Made by a program: the position numbers and the translations under genes | Source: Dermanyssus gallinae | Taxonomy: Eukaryota; Arthropoda; Arachnida; Mesostigmata; Dermanyssidae | Direction: 5' to 3' | Assembly (NCBI GenBank): GCA_003439945.1 | Contig: QVRM01002189.1 | Location: 2,752,501 to 2,816,500 of the forward strand | Length of the DNA stretch: 64,000 bases | The notes under the pieces: generated by a model | Seen by the model: only the letters and a program-made list of their open reading frames with translations | Told to the model about the DNA's origin: nothing | The model's database searches: none | Part shown: positions 21,137-34,548 of the stretch, piece by piece | Layout: each line of letters starts with the position of its first letter | How positions within the stretch are numbered: the first letter of the stretch is position 1

Positions 21137-23406
21137 CTGAAAAGCACCAAGTAATAACAAATATGTGTTATGTAGAATTCATTATCTGATATAAATGTAT
21201 TTAACGAAAAATCTTAATTGTATATAATTTTGATTGGATTTTAAAGATTAAAGAACAATTATTTGTATTGCATATTCGGTAAATGCATGTTTAAAGCCGA
21301 TAACATAAAGCTAAAATAGAGGGGTGAGTAAAGGCCCAACATTATATTTATACAATTGCGAGCCTGTCGTAGATTCGAATTGATGCATTACATGGAAGTC
21401 AACTGTATGAGCAACAGCTTAAGGCATGCGTAACTCGCAGTTATCATATTTCGGGGAAACATCTAGAACGTTTGCTTGCATAGAGTGAAGAAAGAATAAT
21501 TCACAGACACGTATTTGCCTATATTAAAAACAAATTGGCTGTTTTCGTAATGTTAAACAAGAATAGTTGTGCGGAAAACACTTGCTTAAGGTGCAGTGTC
21601 CCTTTAAAAAAAAAAACAAAGAAAACTTGACAGGGTAGGAAACGTTTACTACTTTTTTTACTTCTAAATAATTATTTTTTATTCACTGTTCTTCGTTTTT
21701 ACTTAGCCTCGCAGGAATCTATTAAATTTGAAACAAAGCGTTTTGAGTATTTGTGAAAAACTGCATTGTATTTTTGTTGCCGCGTTCTTATAAAGATAAC
21801 ATTTTTTCGCCAGTTCTTCCGAGAGCTCTTCCATCCCTTCATGCGCTTAAGCTGATGACTATTTCAGTGTCTCACTGACAATCAGGTCAGATCCTATAAC
21901 AAATCAAGAACGCTTTCCGCTGATACGTCCACTTATTGACTAAAAGAGACAATTCCGTTATAGAACATAAATATTCCTCACTGATAAGACGCGCGATTCG
22001 AGACGCCCACCCCCTGTTTACTCTAATTCTGTTGGTGTAACTGTTTGACACTGTTTGCAAATCTACGATTCACACCTTTAAGACCTCAAGCAGACCTCAA
22101 TAACCGGTGATATATGTATACGTAACTCGCAGTTATAATACATATAACATCATATATATCAAAATATAATTGCATGTTTTGGCATTTTTTGTAGGTATTA
22201 CGCATAAAGGCATTAAGCGAACTCAGTCTAGAGCAACGAGGGAGAAAACAATAGCACGAGCAAAACCGTTATAGTCGACTTGGCAAGCGTCACGCAATTA
22301 CGAATGTTAATTTAAGCGACAACTGCTCATTGTAGTCACGACAAAGGCTATTCAATTTATTAAGCGTAAAGTTGCATTGTTGGTAAGGCAGTTTCTTTTA
22401 TGAGCACTGATTCTGCGGCTGCTGCCGCCGCCGTTTAATAGCTTGCCCTCGCTCTGGTAGCTTGCTCTCAATTTACCTATAGACACTGCGGCAGCGCAAC
22501 CGTGTTACATATTCTAAGTCAAGGCAATCTAAAGGCTGCCTTGCCCTGCAAAGTTAGACCGAAGGAGTCGGCTTTGCATAAATCTACACTTCAGCGACTG
22601 GGATCGTGGATCACAGGAGTCCATGTCGCAACAGGCCACGAAACAGGCCGCGCGACAAAACACACTGCAAACACACGGTAAGATGCGAAATGTAGTTCGT
22701 TTGAGGGAACTATGTAGTTTGCGTGCATCCAGGCCACCGCAGATATACGAAGTGCCTTGACTATTACCTAAGCCATCACTGAGTTTTTTGCTGTCACCCA
22801 GCTAAACACCGCCAGAGCGTTACAGAACATTACATTTCTCGGAATGTTAGCACCAATCAGTTAACGGCGATAGCATATATAGGTCATGAGAGGTTCCCCT
22901 AAGCTTCATTCGACCTAGCCTGTGTGAAGCAGAACATGAGCCATCTTGTGCATACTCTGTTTGAGTGAAATAAATAGTATTAAAAAATCACTGTAGACCA
23001 CAGATAGTGATTGCTGCAACCTGGACCAAGCCGCCAATGCAAGCAACGTATGGCAAATATCAGAAAAAAATCTATAATTGTGCGACCTGCCATTTATTAC
23101 AAGATTATTCGTGTGTAATTAACGTAGAAATAAAGTATATATGAAATATAAAACATCAATCAAATTTGATAACCGACTAACCGAGTAAAAAACAAGATTG
23201 GCAGTATACGGTAAGAACACGGGCGACTCTGCTCGAGTCGGAACTCTACTCTAAGAGTTCACCCAGCGGAGATCCAGGAGACAACTTGGAATCCCAGATC
23301 GCTTCTCACGAATCTCCACATTTCGACGCAATCGGATCCGACCCAACACGCGTCAGCACTTCACGAGCCAATCCAACAGAATCTTCCTAGCGACTGATCC
23401 TTGGAC
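21137..23406. other. Space between QARS and scramblase copy 2; no exon recognised
   Basis: Any QARS promoter and N-terminal exons should lie here if the gene is compact, but no frame of more than about 60 codons and none of the expected N-terminal motifs is visible. Near 21594-21606 a minus-strand TTTAAAGGGACACTGCACC word resembles the terminus of the repeat at 44.54 kb. The region 23225-23406 shares sequence with the 5' flank of scramblase copy 1 (CCAACAGAATCTTCCTAGC) and is probably the 5' UTR of copy 2. Confidence 0.5.
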
Positions 23407-25520
<2,114 letters not shown>

Positions 25521-25663
25521 GCCGTCCCGAATGCGCCACGAGCCGTTTAGTTGACAGTCGACATGAAAAGCATCATATCAAAGGCTATCATAAGCACTAA
25601 TTCAATTTAAAAAAATCGTTAAAATGGTACCACCTTGGCAGTCTTGTCTTATATTCCCGACAA

Positions 25664-25669
25664 AATAAA
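25664..25669 (+). promoter_or_regulatory. Candidate polyadenylation signal of scramblase copy 2
   Basis: AATAAA in ACAAAATAAAAGC, 144 bases after the stop codon. Confidence 0.55.
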
Positions 25670-28600
25670 AGCACAGGCTATGCTCGGGTCGATGCTCGGC
25701 GTATTCTTTCTACAAGAACATGTGACAGATAGTCGGCGGGCATGCAAGGGAATCTGAGAGGTCACACTGAGTTATTGTCGCACCTCTGTCGAATAGGCGG
25801 ACCCGGGAACAAAGGAGCCGGAGGAGGAGGAACCTGATCACAACGGCGGAACTATACTGTCCTACAAGAATATCAGCTGAGAACACGTCGCAACGGACAT
25901 CTCACACTTCTGGCTTCATGTGTCATAGGCGCTTTTTGATTACACTCAATTTAAATCAGAAGTAGCGCACGAGAATGAGACAGCTAGAGAAAGAGAGAGA
26001 GGCGATAGTCTGTAAATTGTTTTTAGTAACATGGCTTATAAATTGAGCTTTTTCTGCCTACTTTAAATTAACTCTTAAACCCGAAAACAGTCTAACAGGG
26101 CACGATATGACGAGTCTTGCGATCACTTTATTGGCAAGTTGCGTTGTCGCTCCTCGAACTGTGCATAGTTTTTTTTTCAGTGAGCAGCTATAGACTACGA
26201 TAAACAGAACAAATAGTCCCAGAAGCGTCAGGATCATCGATCTTATACTCACCAATGCTACGATATGCCATTAGCTAATGTGCACACGCGGTGGTAGTGG
26301 CCATAAATATATTTGAAAATGTTTGCAATACTTTAAACCTTACTCGGCCTGTAGAGTTGCCCTTATACATTTGTCCCTTTTATTCTCTCATAGACTCGAA
26401 CGTCCGTTGCTGACCCCGCCCTCCCCCGGGGCGATATGGTGCAATGATGTCACGCAGGTGTGGTTCACACGCCGAGATACACGAATAGGGTGTCTACGTG
26501 GTCACTGTGTAGTTTCAGCCGCAGCTGCCGGATCGCCGTCACACCACTGCAGTCCGAAGCGAACACATGTGACACTTTTGTCCTATGTGGCCCCTATTTA
26601 AGAAATCCTTTAATTTAACAATTCTGGAGTAACGCATGCTTCGACATGAACGTATTCATAAATTAAATTATTTGTAGCCATAGCTTTAATGCGTTTTCCA
26701 GCAGCCGGGAGCCGTCCATCTCAACAGAGTTCCGCGCACAGATGCCGTCCCCCATTGTCTTATAATTGGAACGCTCTGACAATCACATGGTCTCGTCACA
26801 CAGTTAGACGCTCGTTGGAGGCTAAGAGACCTGTGGAACGATAGTACACTCTAAATTCTAGTACAATGCGCCATTGCGTTCTTCCCATTTGCTTGGCTTC
26901 TATGGACTTTTTCCAGCAAAGTAACAAGTAGAAAGCAGCAGCAGAACCCAGTCAGAGTCTAAACCATTGCGACAGCCGGTATGTTGTTTATGGCTGCCTT
27001 GGCAACGTTCCGACCCGCTTCAAACGGTTCGTTAGCCGCCCAAGCTATTGCGACTGCAATGCTGCCCGAAAAAGTCCATACCTTAACTACTCATTATCTC
27101 CACAGAGAACGCTCATTGACAACAAACATTTGGGTCCGTGCAGCGCTTGACCTACCCTCGATGAAAGCGTCACATGCGTGCATGTTGTTTACGACGAAGC
27201 AGCTATCTCTTTTTTCTTCTGGCTTTGCTCCGACGCCACGCAAGCCGTTTACACTTACGCCTTACAACGTTACGCAATAGCGACAAGTACTGGACAACAG
27301 CCGATTCCGACTTTACTACTGGTGTCACCTTGAGACGACGGTTTTATTATCTCAAGCGCCCTCACCTTATCGACCTGCTTCGACCGACTTAGCTACCTGC
27401 TACAACCCTTAACTAGAGGCAGACCGGCAGATCCATAGCAAAAGCAGCAAGCGGAACAAGGCGAGACGGAAATGGGGTCTCGCTATGCAGGTTTCGCAGC
27501 TCGTGTTCTCGTGTCCGATTGAGTTGCGCAACACGACCGCTGTACGATGCTTGGCCGCGCGTACAGTTTGCACCCACCAGTCCATCTCGTTATGCGGTCG
27601 GGACGAGTCTAGGACAGTTTTACTTAGAGAACAGGCCTACCTCACATCACAAAAATGGTGTGGACGCCTATTCACAAGTTGCAACAGGGGCAGCCTCAGC
27701 AAAGACAGCGGCTTGGCCCCATTATTTGGCTATTGAAGATTCACTATAAAAGTGGCAATAAATAGCTGGGACTGCTAAGGCCGTAGTTGTCGTCGTTGTT
27801 CGAAATGCAAGCTATATATGCATAGTTAGGATATGTTGGTATGAACGTTCTAACTTCATGGCAAGCTGGCTCCCGGTGGCCTTGTATATTTTAGAAAGAA
27901 CGATCCCTAGCTGCTAAATCGCTAGGGAAAAGAAAAAATAATCTAACGCATTTGTCCAGCTAGGACTCAGAAAGTCGGATAAATAAACAGCAAACAACGT
28001 AGTAATTTAGACCCTCTGTATTCGTTTTTCAGCAGTCAACATAGGATGCTTTTGTTGTCTGGTTTGCCATGTGAGGCTTGTGCAGTCCAAAACCTCCTTG
28101 GACTATGTATCAAAATATTAAGGTTGTGTTAAGAACGACAGCACGCAGTTGTAACACAAGTACACACATAATAAGCATATGTACTGTTGTAAATCATCTG
28201 TCAAGTGATCACGTGGACATCAGCACGTGGTCGAGTGGACGAACTTAACGCAGTAAGACTGCGCTGGCTGCTCCCATACGGAGCACTGTCATTATTATTA
28301 TCAACGCCTGTAATCTCCATCATCGTTTTCATCAACGTCCCGCCCACGGGGCTAACTTAACCCAAGTTGAAAACCCACCCATTTCCATCATCTACAAAAC
28401 TCGCCCTATAAATTGGGCGAGCTTTATTTAGGCTACACTATACATTGAAGATTAACCTAAATGTCGTCCATAATTCCCGACGAGAACTAGTGAAATATTA
28501 TGTTCTAGAGGAAGATCATTACCAGAGATGATAAGTGGATATATTGCAATACCAAAAGCTGGCGAAGAGCCCTTGGGGATCAAAGAATAGTCTTCCTTAG

Positions 28601-28899
28601 ACATATTTTGTCTATAATGAACTCTTTGTCGTTGCAAACTATCAGCTCACAATCCCATCAAAGCTTGGAATTGATCAATATGACAACGCCTGGCTATACA
28701 CATCTTCGCGCACTAGTAAAAACTGGAACATTCTAGGTTCGTTTTTGTCCTTTCTTTTCTAATTTATTACACGAAAAATCAAGGGATTAAGCGCTTTATT
28801 GGAATAAAATATTTTCCGTTTTCTTCATATACATATATATAAACCAAAAGCCCTTTTTACTCGTATATATACAGTTCCGAAATCATCAAAATATTTGCC

Positions 28900-28900
<1 letters not shown>
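25670..28900. other. Intergenic stretch, no gene recognised
   Basis: Moderately GC-rich blocks at 26.4-26.6 kb and 26.85-27.75 kb have frames of 65-99 codons in changing phases with no clear motif. They could be the remains of a mobile element, but I cannot name one. Confidence 0.4.

Positions 28901-28901
<1 letters not shown>

Positions 28902-28966
<65 letters not shown>
28902..28966. repeat. (TA)n microsatellite bordering a LINE fragment
   Basis: About 65 bp of TA, directly followed by the 5' end of a truncated LINE fragment. Confidence 0.95.
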
Positions 28967-28969
<3 letters not shown>

Positions 28970-29640
28970 GGCTGGAATCATGAATGCCAAGACTATGAAA
29001 TTTGAAAAAGGAGGTCGATTGGCCGCGAAAGATATTCGATGCTGCGACCAATCCTTGGAACTCGTCAACTTTTTCCGGTATCTGGTGCTTCGGCTTCATA
29101 ATACTGGAACGATCTTCACTGCGCACATCGTCGAGACAGTGTGCACAGCCCTAGCCTCTCTTAATGGAATCATTAGGGAACCTTTTACAATAATCTTTAA
29201 CAGTAACGGCGACTGTCTGTCCCGACGGCAGTGGCACTCTTCCACCTCAATATTGTTTCAAGGCTGATGTATGGTCTTGACACAGAGTATGGAAAGACCT
29301 CAAGCGAGTATTTTGTCTGTTAATGAGGGTAAGGAGCCGGTTTGTATACCTAATGCCAGGTTGTACACCGGTTGCTGAGATCATTCGATTGAAGTTGAAA
29401 ACGCCGCGTACTGTATCATTCAAAAGCTTTATCTTGGAACGGGGAAATAAAGCTCTGGAATTAAACGTTCGACGAGAGGTTGGAAACCTGGATATTTTCA
29501 ATGATTCTAGTCTGATTTTGCATATGACCATGGCAACGTCTATATCAGATGCATGGTTCATGGCTAGCAACACATGGTGTAACAACACATAAGGATGGTG
29601 CAACTGAATCGTCATTCGTCGCTCTTCATTTGAATCAATG
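28967..29640 (+). mobile_element. 5'-truncated, decayed Jockey/I-type LINE fragment
   Basis: Starts within a few bases of the (TA)n tract with NAKTMKFEKGGRLAAKD, the counterpart of VAKTKAMKFRRGGRLAEKD in the LINE at 35.8-40.0 kb. It later gives SRFVYLMPGCTPVAEIIRL, the counterpart of NRLVYLLASTPLFVEELR. There are stops and frameshifts, so this is an older copy of the same or a near family. Confidence 0.75.
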
Positions 29641-30700
29641 ACGAATACATGTAACGCTGCACTTTTTTGCGCTAAACACTGCTAAATCGCTAGCGGCCCA
29701 ATTGCGAGCAAAACCACAAAAACACGGTTTGCGGCAAGGCCTACTACTACGAATACCCAATATGTTGTTCCCCATGTACTGAAATTATTCAAAATAGCTG
29801 AATACGGGACTATTTTCATGACGCGTACCTCTATCATTCATGACGGATGCGGCCTGGCGTTATGCCAGTATGTACATACACAGTTTCTACACAGTACCGT
29901 TAGATAGGTGAGTGGTCAGCTTAGTGGACATGAGACCACAGTGCGATCGAAGGGTATCGCTTTGTCATGGTGCCCGGGTGGGATCGGTACTCGTTTTCTG
30001 TTCTCTTCACTATGGCATTTATAGCATTTTTTAGGGCGTGTTCCAAAGGCACACCAGTGGCTCTCAAATTCCCCATTCCCCTTGTCCCTCGTATTCGTGT
30101 TTTTAAAATCATAGAGAGTACAGAGCGCCGTCCCGTTTGGGGTACGCGGAGGCTCGTATATCGACCCGTTGGAAAATGTGCCAGGCGGTGGGAGAGAGAC
30201 ATCGTTTTTCCCCGATGCGTCATCTGCGCGCTATTAGCGTTAACGACTCGCAACTCCATTCCAACACCACTTTTCTACCCTTTTCCGCCTGCTACCGATG
30301 CAGTCAATTAAGTAATATGGCGTCGCCTGCAAGCTGTGCTGCAAGCATAATGACGTGCTACGTTCTTCTGACGGTGTATAGCTTGACAAAACAAACTCCT
30401 CCAGCAGCAGCAACAGCAACAGCAATATCAGCAGCAACAGCTGCAGCAGCAGCAGCCACAATAATGTCAACCATGCATAGTTTTCCTACCGAAACGTTTG
30501 TCATATGAACTTTGCTGTTCAGCCCTAGTGTACCACTGCAGTACAGCGAGCTTTATCAATCGACAGAGCAATGTCATCATCATCATCATCATCCAGCGAG
30601 TGATGGCCAAGGTATCGCCTATTTCAAAAACAATACACGATGCCAATACGCCACCGTTGCACACTAATCATCGCACACAGCGCAGTGCGTAATTCCGGGC
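29641..30700. other. Intergenic stretch, no gene recognised
   Basis: Includes an imperfect CAG/CAA run near 30400-30470. The open frames on both strands overlap one another and show no domain. Confidence 0.4.
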
Positions 30701-31860
30701 GCTTCCTCCCTCTAGAGACGCTGCTTCCGCATGCATATAGCAACAACACACGACATAAGAACGCTGTCTACTGAAAAAGTGCATCGCTTTTTCGATCGTC
30801 AGCTTGTCTGTCTCTCGGCGCACGTGCCCCTTGGCCAATTCACAGCCTCGAATCACAGCCGGCTCTGCCGTGCTAATCTGTGTCAAGTGCTAGCCGTAGC
30901 CTCGTCGATCGTCGCACGTAGAGTCGGCCGGCCGTTCGTACAACTATTTGCCCTCTCCTTTGGCCGAGCTTTGCGAACCCACCTTTCCATCCTCCTTTCC
31001 TTCCTCGCCGGCGACCCTCGCCAGATCTCAGAGCGGGCCCTCTCTCCAAGAGCCGGCCAGCCCCTGTTTCAACCGTCTGTTTTGAGTGAGCAAGCACGTT
31101 TCGTGCGTGCGCGCAGCGAGAACACGTTTTCTTTCGTCCCGGGTGCCGTCCCGTGTGTATGACCCAGCAACCCGGCGCAAACCCGGCGCTAGCAGCCAGC
31201 AAGAACAACACCCACCACCCCACGATCTCGTGTTACCTATCACCACCGAAGTTACCGCTGAAGCACGTTCCGCTGACACACTGGATGGCAACTACTATCT
31301 GCTAACCACGGATAAGAAAGAGTCTGTGCACACCTCACATGTTAAGCACGTTGTCGCACTTTCCGTACGTGCACGAAGATGGCACAATTGTGTTCCCGCC
31401 ATTCCCTGTAGAAGAGAATATTCTCACTGTCGCTCTCGCATCTAGCTGCAATCCTGCCACTCGTAGCGTTTTGCTGAGGCAGAGACAGAAGCCAACCCAG
31501 CACTTAGATCAATTGCGCCGGGAGTTGCGTCCGCCTACCAATTGCCGCCTCCTCCTCCTTTTCCTCCTACTACTATAGCCGGTCTGCCCTCTTCCGTGTG
31601 AGCCCAATGTCATGTTAGCTCTGCCCGCAACTATTCAACCTCACAGAAAGACATCTGTTTCAAGTGAACTCGTGTTGTCCCACACTTAGATCATGTTCGA
31701 AGTATCCATACGCGTTCCTTATGATCTCCGGCTATTCGACTTCATCACCTTCACCAGATGATTTGTCGTCAGCGCCTCACGCACCGCTACCTGGGCGAGA
31801 TGGCAGGCAGCACTATTAACCAACACCATATGCCGACCTACCTAGCTCAACACCGGTCGT
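30700..31860 (+). promoter_or_regulatory. Probable promoter and 5' UTR of the long scramblase gene
   Basis: GC content and CpG frequency rise clearly from about 30.7 kb, and the stretch leads into the first coding exon at 31861. No TATA box can be singled out. A non-coding first exon with an intron here is possible. This is inference from position and composition only. Confidence 0.35.
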
Positions 31861-33586
31861 ATGCATGCACTCGGAGTAACTCCAACGTGCTCAACGTGCG
31901 TCCCCAATGAGATGTCGTTTGGGTTAGGCGTTTATATCTTCTACGCAGCACTCCTTCCACGCATCAAGTCAATGGCCGAACAACAGAGCTCCGAGACGAG
32001 CGCATTCGTAGTGCTGCGACAGGGCTGCGAGCCAGACTGTGAAGATGAGTCCCCTTCGTTGATTGCACTTCAATACGACGACAATACAGAGACAGCCGTA
32101 AAAACATCACCCAGCCCAGGAACTAGAGACGGTCGACAAACCAATTCGCACAGTGTTGTTGTAAGCAGACCGACCATCACTTTGAAACCCGCCGAAAATG
32201 AGCCACACAGATCGTTCAGTTCGGATAATGGTTGGGTTGCCAAGCCAGTGACTCCCAGTAGAAACCTAGTCGAGGCGACCGTATACCGTTCGGAATCAGA
32301 ACCGGCGGTCGGCTCCAGATCGACTCCGGTGGTTTATTCGAACAGGAACACTGATGACATCGTACACAGTAGCAGTAGCAGCCAGGTTATAAGCCACCGT
32401 GATCGCCCTGATCTTAGTGCCAATAGCAGTCCTCATAGCAGGTGCGAGAACGACAGTCGTCAGAAGGATACGATAAATGACCTTGTCGCGGTGCAAGCGT
32501 CCAATGCGGTAGCAGCGACGCCGACCCTCTGTGACGAAGTCAAACAAAGCTTCGAATTGATGCCCTCCGTCGAATGGCCGTCTAGTTCGCAGCAGACGCC
32601 AATCGACGCCAAGGCAGCGAGTCCGACGGAAAGCGCGCCAGACACTTCGGAAGCTACACCGCTTTCGGCCGATATGCCCGACTTCACGCATAACAACACG
32701 TCCAGCCTTCGCTCACTAACGAGCTACGAGCGTGAGCCGTCCTATCAGCAGAAAGTGGCCCGGTCGCGGATTGACACAATCGAAGTGAATCACGCCACGC
32801 AAACGGACAGCACATTGATTGCCGAGCTCGTTCCTCTGGGGGCCTCAGCTGGTGTACTTCAGCAGCCGCTGCAGCAGCAGCAACAACAGCCGGGGTCGGA
32901 TCCCGATACCTTTACGATATCGTCATCTGCGGCTGCTGAAGCGGCCGCGGCTGAGGTGCCGGCAAAACCCCAACGTAGTCCAACAACGACAGCGGCAGCA
33001 GCAGCAGCAGCAGTGACAACAACAACAGTACAGGAGGTCGCCACTGAAAACTGGTCCAAGCCAGTAGTGCAGGCGGCAAAAAGACCGCTTCCACCCCCCG
33101 TCCCGCCACATCCACCCGCTAGCGTACTTCAAGGAGCGCACAACAACAACAACAGCAACATCAATAACAACAATACCCAGCCTCATTATTATGCCAGCAA
33201 GCATGCAGCAAGCCATACGAAAGCCACACAGCCATCAAGTTGTGTGGCCTCTGCAGCAAAGACTAGAAAGCAGCCCCTTACGAGTGAACCCGTTGCCGGT
33301 GGTGCAACCGCTGCTGCTTCTGCTGCGATTGCAGCGGTTGCTGGTGCTGAAACTGGGGATGTCGTTGTGACGACTGCTCTCGCGCCTGTCAGTGACGCTA
33401 CCACAACGGGAAACAAGTGCAATTCCGTCGTCTTAGGAGGCACAGCCGTCGTTGCCGGGTCCACCGTGACGGGTCAACCTCATCCGGCAACCTATTCGAA
33501 GCATCGCCGAGCCTCGCAGGGTCTCCTTCCGCAGTTGACGCACGTTGATCAGCTGCTGATTAAGCAGCGCCTACCCGTCGCGGAAC
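31861..33586 (+). CDS. Long scramblase exon 1: disordered N-terminal extension
   Basis: 575 codons and one base, ending GCGGAAC before GTGAGT. The frame is open, with a composition typical of disordered proteins: homopolymer tracts of Gln, Ala and Asn, many Ser/Thr. Only the last 20 or so residues (LLPQLTHVDQLLIKQRLPVAE) are scramblase-like. The leftover C joins TG of exon 2 to make Leu, the same junction as B/C in the short copies. Confidence 0.8.
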
Positions 33587-34516
33587 GTGAGTGCTACACG
33601 CCGCAGCTTTTTTTTCGTTCGTTCGGGGGTGGATGGTGAATGCTGTTACGCAGTGTGGCTACGAGAGGGTGCGCTGTGTCCACCCCTATCCGTCCTTCCT
33701 TTGCGATGCCACTAAATGCGCCTTCCTCCGTTCCCTTAGCTTGACTCTCTCTAATGACCCAGTACAGTCTGTAATGGTCCAAGCCTCCATATACTCCGTG
33801 CCTACTCCATGTCTTTATATCACCCCCCCCCCCCCCCACGTTATAGATTGTGGCCCTGCTTCTGCTGCTGCAACAACGGCGGTTGTTGTTGTTGTTGTTG
33901 TTATTGTTCTTGTTGTTGCAATCAAGACTATTTGCCGCTTGAAGCACACACCCACTGACACGGATAGTGGTTTCAGTAAACTTGCTTTCATTCCCACATC
34001 TTCGATTCCTGCACGTTGCACGTCCCCGATCAGTTGCTGCAATCTGTACGACGCCAACTATTATGATGATTACTGTTTGTATCGTGCACAATAATAAATT
34101 GAGATGCAATACATTCGTGCGGCTCATTCAACCCTAGTACCGTCTGTCTGTCTTTCCGCATCGTTCTGGTTCTGCCAACATATGGTTCGTGTAAAAATAA
34201 CCCTACCCTTGTTGCCAGCAGCCCCTGCAACAGCTAGCCTACATGCTCGCCGACTCATCTTTCGGATCCGCCTTCAGCCCGCTCCTGCCTTTCTCTATCT
34301 CTCTCTCTCTCTCTCTTAGGCTCAGCCTTCCTCCCTCTCTCTGGACTAGGTTCAAGCCTCTCAGGAGTAGTTTTTCATCCTGTCGTCGTAACGACTACCG
34401 CCACGAGCACCTAGTGCATTTGCTATGAGCTCTCGCAAGAGCACCGCAGCAGGAACATTACGGCTCTGCTTCGACCACTGCTGGTACGCACTATATATAT
34501 ATATATATGTATATAC

Positions 34517-34548
<32 letters not shown>

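Noticed and set aside
26981..27277. Possible Ty3/gypsy-type remnant
   Set aside because: A few residues resemble integrase C-termini, but no protease, RNase H or integrase signature can be pointed out.
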